Shown in pieces: positions 56,061 through 63,734 of a DNA stretch of 64,000 bases (its first letter is position 1; the number at the start of each line of letters is the position of its first letter). The notes beneath the pieces are model-generated. The model saw nothing but the letters and a program-made list of their open reading frames with translations, was not told the origin of the DNA and did no database searches. Source of the DNA: an uncultured Clostridiaceae bacterium (GTDB taxonomy: Bacteria; Bacillota; Clostridia; Clostridiales; Clostridiaceae); contig CAMJGD010000003.1 in the NCBI GenBank assembly GCA_946405135.1, positions 62,001-126,000 on the forward strand. Direction: 5' to 3'. Both the position numbers and the translations under genes were made by a program.

Positions 56061-56210
56061 ATCAACTTTTATTTACAACATAGCTGTACACTGTGGTAGG
56101 ATCATATAATACTACGTACTCAAATGCCATCAACTTTTATATACAACATAGCTGTATATTACGGCAAGACTATATAAGTAAAATTGTATCAACTTTTCCT
56201 TACAACACAG
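56061..56210 (-). repeat. Dispersed 23-nt repeat, three inverted copies
   Basis: On the + strand ATCAACTTTT, 3-4 variable bases and TACAACATAG recur at 56061-56083, 56129-56151 and 56188-56210. Each continues with CTGTA and a loosely kept tail, so the real unit may be 60-70 bases. Read on the - strand they match the direct copies. Confidence 0.7.
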
Positions 56211-56249
56211 CTGTATATTGTGTCAAGATTGTATAATACTTCGCGCTGA

Positions 56250-56330
56250 AATCATAGTAACTTTTACCTCTTCACTTTTCACTCTTACTTCTTACCGCTT
56301 ACCTCTTATCCCTACTTTTACCTCTTAACT
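56250..56330. repeat. C/T-rich heptamer-like low-complexity stretch
   Basis: The + strand reads as variations of CTTACCT and CTTTTAC repeated about ten times (for example CTTCACTTTTCACTCTTACT). On the - strand this is a purine-rich GTAAGAG-like run. Confidence 0.55.
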
Positions 56331-56490
56331 AAAAAAGCGCACCGCACTTTTAATATTTTCCGTATATAATCAGATTAACTTATAGTATAGCTAAATGATT
56401 AGCCTTTTTACAGAAATTTATGATAAAATATAAATATAATAAATTAAAGATTAACTTGTTTAAACACATAAAGAAAAGGATTACAAAACT

Positions 56491-56644
56491 AAGAAAGGGG
56501 TGAAAAACCTGCTATAGGGTTATACCATAGGAGTTTAATGCTTATTAATGCTAGATGTAGCATAAATCTTGTGATGCGACCTCACTAGATAGTACATAAG
56601 GTGCAGAAGTCATATTGTTATGGTTTTTGGTAGCAGGGATAAAA
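56491..56644 (+). promoter_or_regulatory. Possible structured RNA leader that masks a ribosome site
   Basis: CCTGCTA (56508-56514) is complementary to TAGCAGG (56631-56637), and ACCATA (56524-56529) to TATGGT (56619-56624), in nested order. A local hairpin, ATGCTA-GATG-TAGCAT, lies between (56548-56563). The right arm of the outer pair overlaps the AGGGAT that should serve ATG 56645. It does not match a riboswitch class I know. Confidence 0.4.
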
Positions 56645-57199
56645 ATGATACAGAGTATTAAAGTAAATTTAGAAGTCATAGAGGCTATGCTTTACTTTTG
56701 GCAGGCTACTAGTGAAAAGGAGCAGGTTTCCGAAGTATTCTTTTATGATGTAGCTTCTATGGAGGGTTTTAAACTTGCCTATGAAGAAGACTTTAATGAA
56801 GAATCTGTTAGAAAGGTATTAAGTGCTATAAAAAACAGAGAACTATTGTCTTCAGATAACAAGAAAGAAAAAAGATTTTGGAACAATAATATGTGGATGA
56901 TGGAAGACCTAGAATATACTAATCTAATGGTTCAACCTTTAAAGAAGTTGAACCTAGATTGTATAAAGGAAAAGTTAAATGATAAATTTCCACATGCAAA
57001 GTATACAGCTTTAGAGGTTATATTCTCTCCATTGCATTTAGAGGAGTATATGATAAAGGATAATAAATTAATAATAAACTTCTTTAGGGTAAAACCTAGC
57101 GATTTTGACGATAGCACTTTTATAGGTGACAAAGAATTAGATGATTATATTGAAGAAAAACTAACTGATATGTTGTCAGATACTGCTGAAAATAATTAG
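56645..57199 (+). CDS. Conserved-looking protein of unknown function
   Basis: A 184-residue soluble acidic protein. It starts IQSIKVNLEVIEAMLYFWQA, has an aromatic-rich middle (KRFWNNNMWMMEDLEYTN) and ends in an acidic region with DFDDSTFIGDKELDDYIEEKL. No signal peptide, helix or known motif is seen. ATG 56645 follows AGGGAT; an in-frame TTG at 56615 lies upstream of that site. The long, possibly structured leader suggests post-transcriptional control. Confidence 0.65.
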   Translation: MIQSIKVNLEVIEAMLYFWQATSEKEQVSEVFFYDVASMEGFKLAYEEDFNEESVRKVLSAIKNRELLSSDNKKEKRFWNNNMWMMEDLEYTNLMVQPLKKLNLDCIKEKLNDKFPHAKYTALEVIFSPLHLEEYMIKDNKLIINFFRVKPSDFDDSTFIGDKELDDYIEEKLTDMLSDTAENN

Positions 57200-57210
57200 G
57201 CAAATGAGAG

Positions 57211-57252
57211 TGGCTGTTGCACAAGTAATAAAAATTAATTATACAACAGCCA
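57211..57252. terminator. Hairpin between convergent genes
   Basis: TGGCTGTTG and CAACAGCCA form 9-bp arms with an inner A/T-rich extension. It lies between a + strand gene ending at 57199 and a - strand gene ending at 57325, where a shared terminator is expected; no clear T run. Confidence 0.55.
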
Positions 57253-57324
57253 TGTTTCATAATTAAAGTTAAATTAAACAAATTCATAAAAGTTCTGATT
57301 GTATAATACTTTTTAAATAGTTTA

Positions 57325-57585
57325 TTATTTCTTACTGGCTCTATCAACTCTGCATTTTACTTCTTCTGGAGTTAATCCACTAGCATTTATTATAGGAACC
57401 TTGGTTTCTGGATCACTATAGCCTAGCATATTAGTGTTATAGTCTGATGTAACTATGGCATCAAATTGGTCTAATTTTGAAATGTTATTGTCTATGGATT
57501 CACCTAATATTTGTACAGAATAGCCTTGCTCAGTTAAATAATCTGCTACATTGCTTAAAGATTTTTCCACACCAATTTTTCTCAT
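57325..57585 (-). CDS. UPF0180 (YkuS-like) small protein
   Basis: An 86-residue cytosolic protein of the UPF0180 family. It opens RKIGVEKSLSNVADYLTEQGY and has FDAIVTSDYNTNMLGYSD and VPIINASGLTPEEVKCRVDRA, all typical. The family's role is unknown. AGGTGAT precedes the ATG on the - strand. Confidence 0.88.
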   Translation of the reverse strand: MRKIGVEKSLSNVADYLTEQGYSVQILGESIDNNISKLDQFDAIVTSDYNTNMLGYSDPETKVPIINASGLTPEEVKCRVDRASKK

Positions 57586-57796
57586 AAATCTATCACCTCA
57601 GTGATTATTTTGCACAAATATTAAGCAATTATTCAATAAGCTCTATGTATTGATTTATAAAATTCATGATCTTAAAAATTAATTTATAAAAGTGAACATA
57701 GAGTTTAATTTATTGTATTATAGTTTTATAGTAATATAAAATATTTTGTAGTAGAAAATCCATGAGTGGATTAATACTATTAAAAGAGGAGGAATC

Positions 57797-58486
57797 ATGA
57801 AGTCTTACGAGGTAATAATCAGGCTGATGTTAGCTATTTTGGTAGGTGGACTAATAGGTTATGAAAGGGAATTTAATAATAGACCTGCAGGTTTTAGAAC
57901 TCACATACTTGTATGCATGGGTTCAGCTATAGTGTCTATGATTCAGCTTTATTCTGTGCAAGAAATGATAAATTTGGCTCTTCAGTATCCACAGATTTCA
58001 TCTACATTTAAAGTGGATATAGGAAGATTGGGTGCTCAAGTAATAACAGGAGTAGGATTTTTAGGAGCAGGCACTATTATCCATGAAAAAGGTTCTGTAA
58101 AAGGTCTTACCACTGCTGCTAGTTTATGGGGAGTAGCCTGTATAGGACTAGCTATAGGCTTTGGATACTATTTCTTGAGCATAGCAAGTACAGTCTTTAT
58201 TTTTATAGTATTAGTTTCTTTAAAGAAGTTTGAAGACAAGCTTTTAATAACTAATAGTTTAAAACTTAAGATAGAATGCATAGATAAAGAAGTCATATCC
58301 ACAGAAGTAGAAGATTATTTTAAGAAAAGAAGAATTGAAATTAAGGAAATGCAGCAAGTGGATGAAGATGATGGGAATATGAAAACCATAATGTGTATGC
58401 TTTCTGTGCCTTGGTATATAAAGGAAAATAAAATAATGGAAGAGCTTAATTCTATTGATGATATAATAAAGGTTGAACCTATTTAG
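57797..58486 (+). CDS. MgtC/SapB family membrane protein
   Basis: A 229-residue protein with four to five helices in the first 150 residues and a soluble ACT-like C-terminal domain. Family motifs: GGLIGYEREFNNRPAGFRTH near residues 17-36, LGAQVITGVGFLGAGTI near 78-94 and GLTTAASLWGVACIGLAIG near 103-121. MgtC relatives act in magnesium limitation and modulate ATP synthase in some pathogens; the role here is open. Strong AGGAGG site. Confidence 0.92.
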   Translation: MKSYEVIIRLMLAILVGGLIGYEREFNNRPAGFRTHILVCMGSAIVSMIQLYSVQEMINLALQYPQISSTFKVDIGRLGAQVITGVGFLGAGTIIHEKGSVKGLTTAASLWGVACIGLAIGFGYYFLSIASTVFIFIVLVSLKKFEDKLLITNSLKLKIECIDKEVISTEVEDYFKKRRIEIKEMQQVDEDDGNMKTIMCMLSVPWYIKENKIMEELNSIDDIIKVEPI

Positions 58487-58548
58487 GAAAATGACTTGAA
58501 ATTGCTTTAAAGTTTAAGTAGTCAATTTAGACAAAAGTATACAAAAAC

Positions 58549-58592
58549 GGCTGTGCAATGAATTTTTATTCATTATGTCACAGCCCTTTATT
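58549..58592. terminator. Terminator between MgtC-like and amidase genes
   Basis: GGCTGTG and CACAGCC with an inner ATGAA/TTCAT pair form a long stem, followed by CTTTATTATT on the + strand and preceded by an A-rich run that would serve the - strand. Confidence 0.7.
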
Positions 58593-58702
58593 ATTATAAG
58601 CATAACTTAAAAATAGTACCCCAATCCTATTTACTTTCAATATAGCATTTATTTTTAATTTATGGCTGATGATAAGCTATAATAGAGTTTAAAGAAATGT
58701 TG

Positions 58703-59386
58703 TTACCTTAATATAGTATTTTTCATTTCCTGCAATGGAAAATATCTTCCAGGGCAATCTGTGCTATATAAATCCTTATGACCATATACTTCGTGTATGT
58801 TATATTTATTTTTTATGTATTTTCCTAAGGCTATCAAAGATTTCTTTTGAGCTGAAGTCATAGATTTTTCTACCATAAAATCGCCTTCACAGGCAATACC
58901 AATGGATGAGTAGTTAGCTGGTGGACAGTGAGCACCTTTGGCATTTTCTGGTCTTCCTCTATAGATGCTTCCATCATATCTTATATAATAGTGATATCCT
59001 ATACCAGCCCAAGTTCGATCCATATGCCATCTATGTATATCATATACTGTAGCAAATCTTGCTTGAATGTGGTGAAGAACAATAGACTTAGGTACATTTG
59101 TATATACTAAAGGTCCATTGGTAACAAAATCAAGTTTAGGTTCAATTATGTTTAGATTATTTTGTATTTCATAATTAATTTGTTTTGAATCTTCAGCATC
59201 ACTTTTAGAATTTTCATTTTTCACATCAACTTTTACTGTGTAATTTGTGTCCCAAGTAGGCTGCCAGTTATAAGAATTATCTTTTGAGTAGTCCTGAAGT
59301 ACCTGCCATTTTCCATCAAAATATGCTGAAAATCTGTAAAGAGTTTCAGATGAGCTGTTTTTCATTACTGGTTCTATATGTATCAT
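58703..59386 (-). CDS. N-acetylmuramoyl-L-alanine amidase fragment (3' part of a frameshifted gene)
   Basis: The 227-residue frame carries a beta-rich domain (about residues 1-75, AYFDGKWQVLQDY and NWQPTWDTNYTVKVDV) and an Amidase_2/PGRP catalytic domain (about 95-227). Zinc ligands are visible: the histidine pair in VLHHIQARF, the histidine in KGAHCPP and the cysteine in STDCPGR. The frame stays open upstream to 59473, well before the ATG. Joining it to the dockerin fragment at 59449-59724 needs one extra base in an A-run (59455-59458). It may be a broken gene, a phase-variable gene or a sequencing error. A restart at ATG 59386 after AGGA is possible but would lack a signal peptide. Confidence 0.8.
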   Translation of the reverse strand: MIHIEPVMKNSSSETLYRFSAYFDGKWQVLQDYSKDNSYNWQPTWDTNYTVKVDVKNENSKSDAEDSKQINYEIQNNLNIIEPKLDFVTNGPLVYTNVPKSIVLHHIQARFATVYDIHRWHMDRTWAGIGYHYYIRYDGSIYRGRPENAKGAHCPPANYSSIGIACEGDFMVEKSMTSAQKKSLIALGKYIKNKYNIHEVYGHKDLYSTDCPGRYFPLQEMKNTILR

Positions 59387-59448
59387 TTTTCCTAATTTTT
59401 GAGGTGAAGCACTGCTTGTCTCTATGAAAGCTATTTTAGGGGCAATAT

Positions 59449-59724
59449 CTATACTTTTGAGATAAGTACAAGGTCATATATATCAATTGTATTATCTTTA
59501 TTTAAATCATATTTGTTGTCCCATTTTTGGTCAGTTGATTCAAGATTATATTTTGATATAAACTGTGTAACATCTTTTAAATCTACAATTCCATCACCAT
59601 TGAAATCCATAGAAGGTTTTGGTATATCCTGTGTAGCTGCTTTAACAGAAATGCTTGGATAAAAATTAAAAATTGATAATGAGGTTAGTGTTGAAATAAT
59701 TATTAACGATATTCTCTTTTTCAA
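59449..59724 (-). CDS. Signal peptide and dockerin-like fragment (5' part of the frameshifted amidase gene)
   Basis: A 91-residue frame: a signal peptide (KKRISLIIISTLTSL to VKAAT) and a dockerin-like pair of calcium loops, DFNGDGIVDLKD and DLNKDNTIDIYD, ending in DLVLISKV just before a stop. Inserting one A in the A-run at 59455-59458 would continue as ISKSIDIAPKIAFIETSSAS into the amidase frame. I prefer TTG 59724 as start, about eight bases after AGGTG; GTG 59733 lies inside that site. Without the fusion this would be a tiny secreted calcium-binding peptide. Confidence 0.65.
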   Translation of the reverse strand: MKKRISLIIISTLTSLSIFNFYPSISVKAATQDIPKPSMDFNGDGIVDLKDVTQFISKYNLESTDQKWDNKYDLNKDNTIDIYDLVLISKV

Positions 59725-59919
59725 AAAAATCACACCTTTTCTTTTGCTATGTAGATGAGTATTTTAATAAGTCCTATCATATATTATAAAACAGTTCTAC
59801 ACAGCGGTCAAAGATAAATGCTAAAAAAGCTAAATTTAGTCATTGTAAATTATGTTAATATTAAGTACAATATAATTGCGTTCAAAATATGAACAATGTA
59901 TTTTAAGGGGGGGAGTAGC

Positions 59920-61764
59920 TTGATTTTGGAAAAAGATATTAAAGTACTTGAAGTTTTAAACAAAAATGAAACTTTAAGTCAAAGGGCTGTAGCAGAAAAA
60001 GTAGATCTTTCCATAGGAAGTGTAAATGCTTCTATTAAGCTTTTAACAGAAGAAGGCTATTTATTTTGTGAAAAAAGAAGCAGAAATTTTAATTATATAG
60101 TTACAGAAAAAGGTATTGAATTTTTGGAAGAGTATTTAAAATCCAGTAGAAGTAAAAAAATTGTGCTTCATAGGGATAACAAAAAGGAAATTAAACAGGC
60201 AGTAATATTGGCTGCTGGTCATAGAGAGGACTTTAATATGCCTGTGGGAATGCTTACTCTTCATGATAAAACCATAATAGATAGAATCATAGATATTCTT
60301 TATGAAAATGGCATAGAGAAAATAGTTTTAGTCACAGGTTATGAAAAAGAATGCTATGAAGAGCTTGCACAAAAAAGAAATCTGCATATTGTATTTAATG
60401 ATAGATATAAGTGGACAGGTACTATGTACTCTCTATCCCTTGCAAAAGAATTTATAGATGATGACTTTATACTTATAGAAAGTGACTTAGTATTTGAAGA
60501 AAGAGCCATAAAAGATATGCTTGATAATGAATGTAGAGATTGCATGCTTATTACTAGTGAGAGCGGTTCTGAAGATGAAGCTTTTGTAGAAGTAAGAAAT
60601 GGATTTTTATATAAGATGTCTAAAGACAAGCATCAATTTAATAAGATAGATGGAGAAATGATAGGAATAAGCAGAATTTCTTTCCATGTTTATAAAAAGC
60701 TACTTGAAGAATTTAAGGGAAATAGAAACCCCTATCTTAACTATGAATATGCTCTTTTAGATGTTGGAAGAAACTACAATATAGGATATACCAAAATTGA
60801 TGATCTTGTATGGTTTGAAGTTGACAATAGAGAACATTATGAACATTTGGTAAATTATGTTTATCCAAAAATTAAAAGAAAGGAGCAGGAAGTAAAGACA
60901 AAAGTTCTTAAAAAATATATAGTGGAAGGTTTAGGAGTATTAGGGGAAAATATAAAATCTATAGCTCCTGCAGGAGGTATGACAAATAAAAACTATAAGG
61001 TAACTGTAGAGCAGAAAAATTATATATTGAGGATTCCTGGTGCTGGTACTTCGGACATGATAGATAGAAAACAGGAAAAAGCTAATTCTTCTCTAGCGTC
61101 AACTCTTGGATTAGATACTAAAGTGGTTTATTTTAATGAAGAAACTGGAGTGAAAATTGCAGAGTTTATTGAAAACGGTGAAACTTTAAATGGTCAAACG
61201 GCTAAAATGGAGGAGAATATGATGCTTTCAGCTAAAGTTCTTAAAAAGCTTCATACTTCCCATATTAGATTCAATAATACTTTTGATGTGTTCGAGCTTA
61301 TGGAATACTATGAAAATCTTCTTATGAAGGTAAAAGGTAAAAACTTTGAAGACTACTATGAAACTAAAAATAAGGTGTTTGGACTTCGTTCCATACTTAA
61401 GGATATAGGAGTAGATATTGTTCCTTGTCACAATGATACGGTACCAGAAAATTTTATAAAGAGCGGGGAAAATAAGATATATCTTATTGATTGGGAATAC
61501 AGCGGTATGAACGATCCTATGTGGGATTTAGCGGCACATTCCATTGAATGTAATTTTTCTCCTTCTGATGAAGAACTGTTTTTAAAAATATACTTTGAAG
61601 GTGAAATAAGTGATAATCATAAAAAGAGAATTCTAATTTATAAAATATGTCAGGATTTCTTATGGAGTACTTGGACTAATTTAAAAGAAGCCCAAGGGGA
61701 TGATTTTGGAGCTTATGGCATAGACAGATATAACAGAGCTAAAAGGAATTTGAATCTAATATGA
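59920..61764 (+). CDS. Fusion: winged helix + nucleotidyltransferase + choline kinase (LicC-LicA-like)
   Basis: A 614-residue three-part protein. Residues about 1-80 form a MarR-like winged helix (SQRAVAEKVDLSIGSVNASI). Residues about 90-320 are a nucleotidyltransferase like LicC (AVILAAGHREDFNMPVGML, IESDLVFEERAI). Residues about 330-614 are a choline-kinase/APH domain like LicA, with PAGGMTNKNYKV, the catalytic PCHNDTVPENFI and metal-binding LIDWEYSGMNDPMWDLA. It would phosphorylate choline and make CDP-choline, perhaps with self-regulation by the DNA-binding domain. Start TTG 59920 follows GGGGGGAG; ATG 59896 lies upstream of that site. The next two genes complete a lic-type set. Confidence 0.85.
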   Translation: MILEKDIKVLEVLNKNETLSQRAVAEKVDLSIGSVNASIKLLTEEGYLFCEKRSRNFNYIVTEKGIEFLEEYLKSSRSKKIVLHRDNKKEIKQAVILAAGHREDFNMPVGMLTLHDKTIIDRIIDILYENGIEKIVLVTGYEKECYEELAQKRNLHIVFNDRYKWTGTMYSLSLAKEFIDDDFILIESDLVFEERAIKDMLDNECRDCMLITSESGSEDEAFVEVRNGFLYKMSKDKHQFNKIDGEMIGISRISFHVYKKLLEEFKGNRNPYLNYEYALLDVGRNYNIGYTKIDDLVWFEVDNREHYEHLVNYVYPKIKRKEQEVKTKVLKKYIVEGLGVLGENIKSIAPAGGMTNKNYKVTVEQKNYILRIPGAGTSDMIDRKQEKANSSLASTLGLDTKVVYFNEETGVKIAEFIENGETLNGQTAKMEENMMLSAKVLKKLHTSHIRFNNTFDVFELMEYYENLLMKVKGKNFEDYYETKNKVFGLRSILKDIGVDIVPCHNDTVPENFIKSGENKIYLIDWEYSGMNDPMWDLAAHSIECNFSPSDEELFLKIYFEGEISDNHKKRILIYKICQDFLWSTWTNLKEAQGDDFGAYGIDRYNRAKRNLNLI

Positions 61765-61862
61765 AGAGCAAAATTGATTAATGTTTAATATAAATATTGA
61801 TAGTGTAAGCTATGAAAAAATATCTTAATAAGTTATAAGATTGTGGTGTAGGGGGAGCTTTT

Positions 61863-62849
61863 ATGAGTGAAAATAAATTAAAGTATTCTGGGCTCGGTGT
61901 AAGTTATGCTTTGATTTCAGGTATAACTTGGGGTATTGATACTGTGCTTATAGGGATAATACTTTCTAGGTCGCCTTTTATAGATAGTACAAAGGCTCTA
62001 GTGCTATCACCTTTTGTAAGCACCTTTATGCATGACATATTTTCTGCTTTATGGGTAAGTATTTTTCATTTGTTTAAGGGAGAGTTCGGCAAAGTTTTAA
62101 AGGCTTTTAAGACAAGAAGCGGACTTTTTATAGTGCTTGGTGCTCTTTTAGGGGGACCATTGGGTATGACTTGTTATATGCTTAGTGTAAAATATATTGG
62201 AGCTGCATATGCTGCTTCTATAACTTCTATCTATCCTGCTATAGGAGCGTTATTTGCTTTTTTATTTTTAAAGGAAAAGCATGAAAAAAGGGTTTGGATA
62301 GGTATAGCTTTAAGCATTATAGGGGTGATAATTTTGGGATACCAGCCTTCAGAAGTGGCGGTAAATGGCAAGTTTTTTTTAGGAACGATTTTTGCATTAG
62401 GCACTGTAATGGGCTGGGGGCTTGAAAGTGTGGTTTGTGCTTATGGTATGAAAGAAGATGTAACTGCAGAGCATGCCCTTAATATAAGACAGCTTACTTC
62501 AGGTATATTTTATGGTATCATAATACTTCCGCTTATTAAAGGACATTTTTTAACAGGTCTAGTACTAAAAACTCCAACTACTTTATGGATTATGCTTACA
62601 GCTCTAGTTGGTACTGCTTCTTATCTTTTTTACTACAGAGCCATAAGTATGATTGGAGCTGCAAGAAGTACAGGCATGAATATAACTTATGCCATATGGG
62701 CTATAATTATTCAAGTATTATTTCTTGGTACTAAACCTAGTTATCAGCTCATAGTGGGATGTATGATAACTTTTATGGGAACTTTATTGGTAGCCGGTAA
62801 TCCAAAAGATATGTTAAATATAAAAGGAAGAGTAAAAGAAGAGTACTAA
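61863..62849 (+). CDS. licB: EamA/DMT transporter, LicB-like choline permease
   Basis: A 328-residue protein with ten predicted helices and two EamA repeats. ALISGITWGIDTVLIGIIL opens it, and YIGAAYAASITSIYPAIGALFAFLFLKEKH and SMIGAARSTGMNITYAIWAII are typical repeat ends. LicB proteins of this family import choline for phosphocholine decoration. Between LicA/LicC-type genes this is the simplest reading; another amine or metabolite is possible. Confidence 0.82.
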   Translation: MSENKLKYSGLGVSYALISGITWGIDTVLIGIILSRSPFIDSTKALVLSPFVSTFMHDIFSALWVSIFHLFKGEFGKVLKAFKTRSGLFIVLGALLGGPLGMTCYMLSVKYIGAAYAASITSIYPAIGALFAFLFLKEKHEKRVWIGIALSIIGVIILGYQPSEVAVNGKFFLGTIFALGTVMGWGLESVVCAYGMKEDVTAEHALNIRQLTSGIFYGIIILPLIKGHFLTGLVLKTPTTLWIMLTALVGTASYLFYYRAISMIGAARSTGMNITYAIWAIIIQVLFLGTKPSYQLIVGCMITFMGTLLVAGNPKDMLNIKGRVKEEY

Positions 62850-62863
62850 TAAGGAGGAAAAGT

Positions 62864-63538
62864 ATGAGAGCAATTTTATTAGCAGCAGGTATGGGAACAA
62901 GATTAAGGCCCTTAACTTTAGAAACGCCCAAATCTATGGTTATTGTAAATGGGAAACCACTTATAGAGAGGCAAATAGAGTATTTAAGAGATATAGGCAT
63001 AAATGAAATCATTGTGCTTACAGGTTATCTTGCCCACAAATTTGATTATCTTGTGGATAAATATGATGTAAAGCTTGTTTATAATGATAAGTATGATATT
63101 TATAATAATATATACACCATGTACCTTGTAAAAGATTATTTAAGAGATGCTTATGTTATTGAAGCAGATGTATATTTAAATAGAAATTTTTTCAAAAAAG
63201 AATTGAAAACCTCCACTTATTTTAGCGGAAATAAAAAAGGATTTAAGGATGAGTGGGTGCTTAAATTTGATGATAATGGTAGAGTTTATGATATAGAAAT
63301 AAGAAGCGGAGAAGGGCATATAATGTCTGGTGTTTCTTATTGGACAGAAAAAGATGGTGAATTTATAAGTACAAAATTAAGTTATATAGTAGAAAACGGG
63401 AATTTTCAAGGACTATATTGGGATAACATAGTAAAAGACCATCTTAATGATATAGATATTCATATAAATGAAATAAATGGTGATGATTGGTTTGAGATAG
63501 ATTCATTGGAAGATTTAAGAGATGTCCCGAATGTTTAA
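62864..63538 (+). CDS. licC: Nucleotidyltransferase, LicC-like (choline-phosphate cytidylyltransferase)
   Basis: A 224-residue sugar-nucleotidyltransferase-fold enzyme. AILLAAGMGTRLRPLTLETPKSM is the nucleotide loop, IEADVYLN the metal aspartate region, and INGDDWFEIDSLEDL the C-terminal motif seen in LicC. It would turn phosphocholine and CTP into CDP-choline. The upstream fusion protein has another such domain, so one of the two may have a different substrate. No licD transferase gene lies in the window. Confidence 0.85.
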   Translation: MRAILLAAGMGTRLRPLTLETPKSMVIVNGKPLIERQIEYLRDIGINEIIVLTGYLAHKFDYLVDKYDVKLVYNDKYDIYNNIYTMYLVKDYLRDAYVIEADVYLNRNFFKKELKTSTYFSGNKKGFKDEWVLKFDDNGRVYDIEIRSGEGHIMSGVSYWTEKDGEFISTKLSYIVENGNFQGLYWDNIVKDHLNDIDIHINEINGDDWFEIDSLEDLRDVPNV

Positions 63539-63734
63539 TTATTTTGTAAAATGCTTAATAATGGGTATAGATTTTCACTTCATATAATGTAATTATTTAA
63601 AAATTTATTAATATTTATTTAACAGTAAAAAATGATATAATTATGTCTATGTAATGCATATGTTTATAAATTTTATGTTGAATATTAGCTATTATTGTAA
63701 TTGTTGCAGGTTATAGAGAAAGGATTGTAATTAT

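Larger units (their letters stand above)
55365..56644. other. Long gene-free region rich in repeats
   Basis: Nearly 1.3 kb without a gene. In order: the rubrerythrin promoter; four direct copies of the 23-nt repeat; two diverged 118-bp units; three inverted copies; a C/T-rich heptamer-like stretch (about 56250-56330); and a structured leader (56491-56644) for the next gene. No mobile-element gene or CRISPR structure is present. Confidence 0.65.

Noticed and set aside
55604..56210. A CRISPR array or Cas12a-like repeat
   Set aside because: The repeats are imperfect, occur in both directions, have spacings from 49 to 177 bases and no cas gene is near; the likeness of GTAGAAAT and GTAGAT to Cas12a repeats lacks the needed stem.
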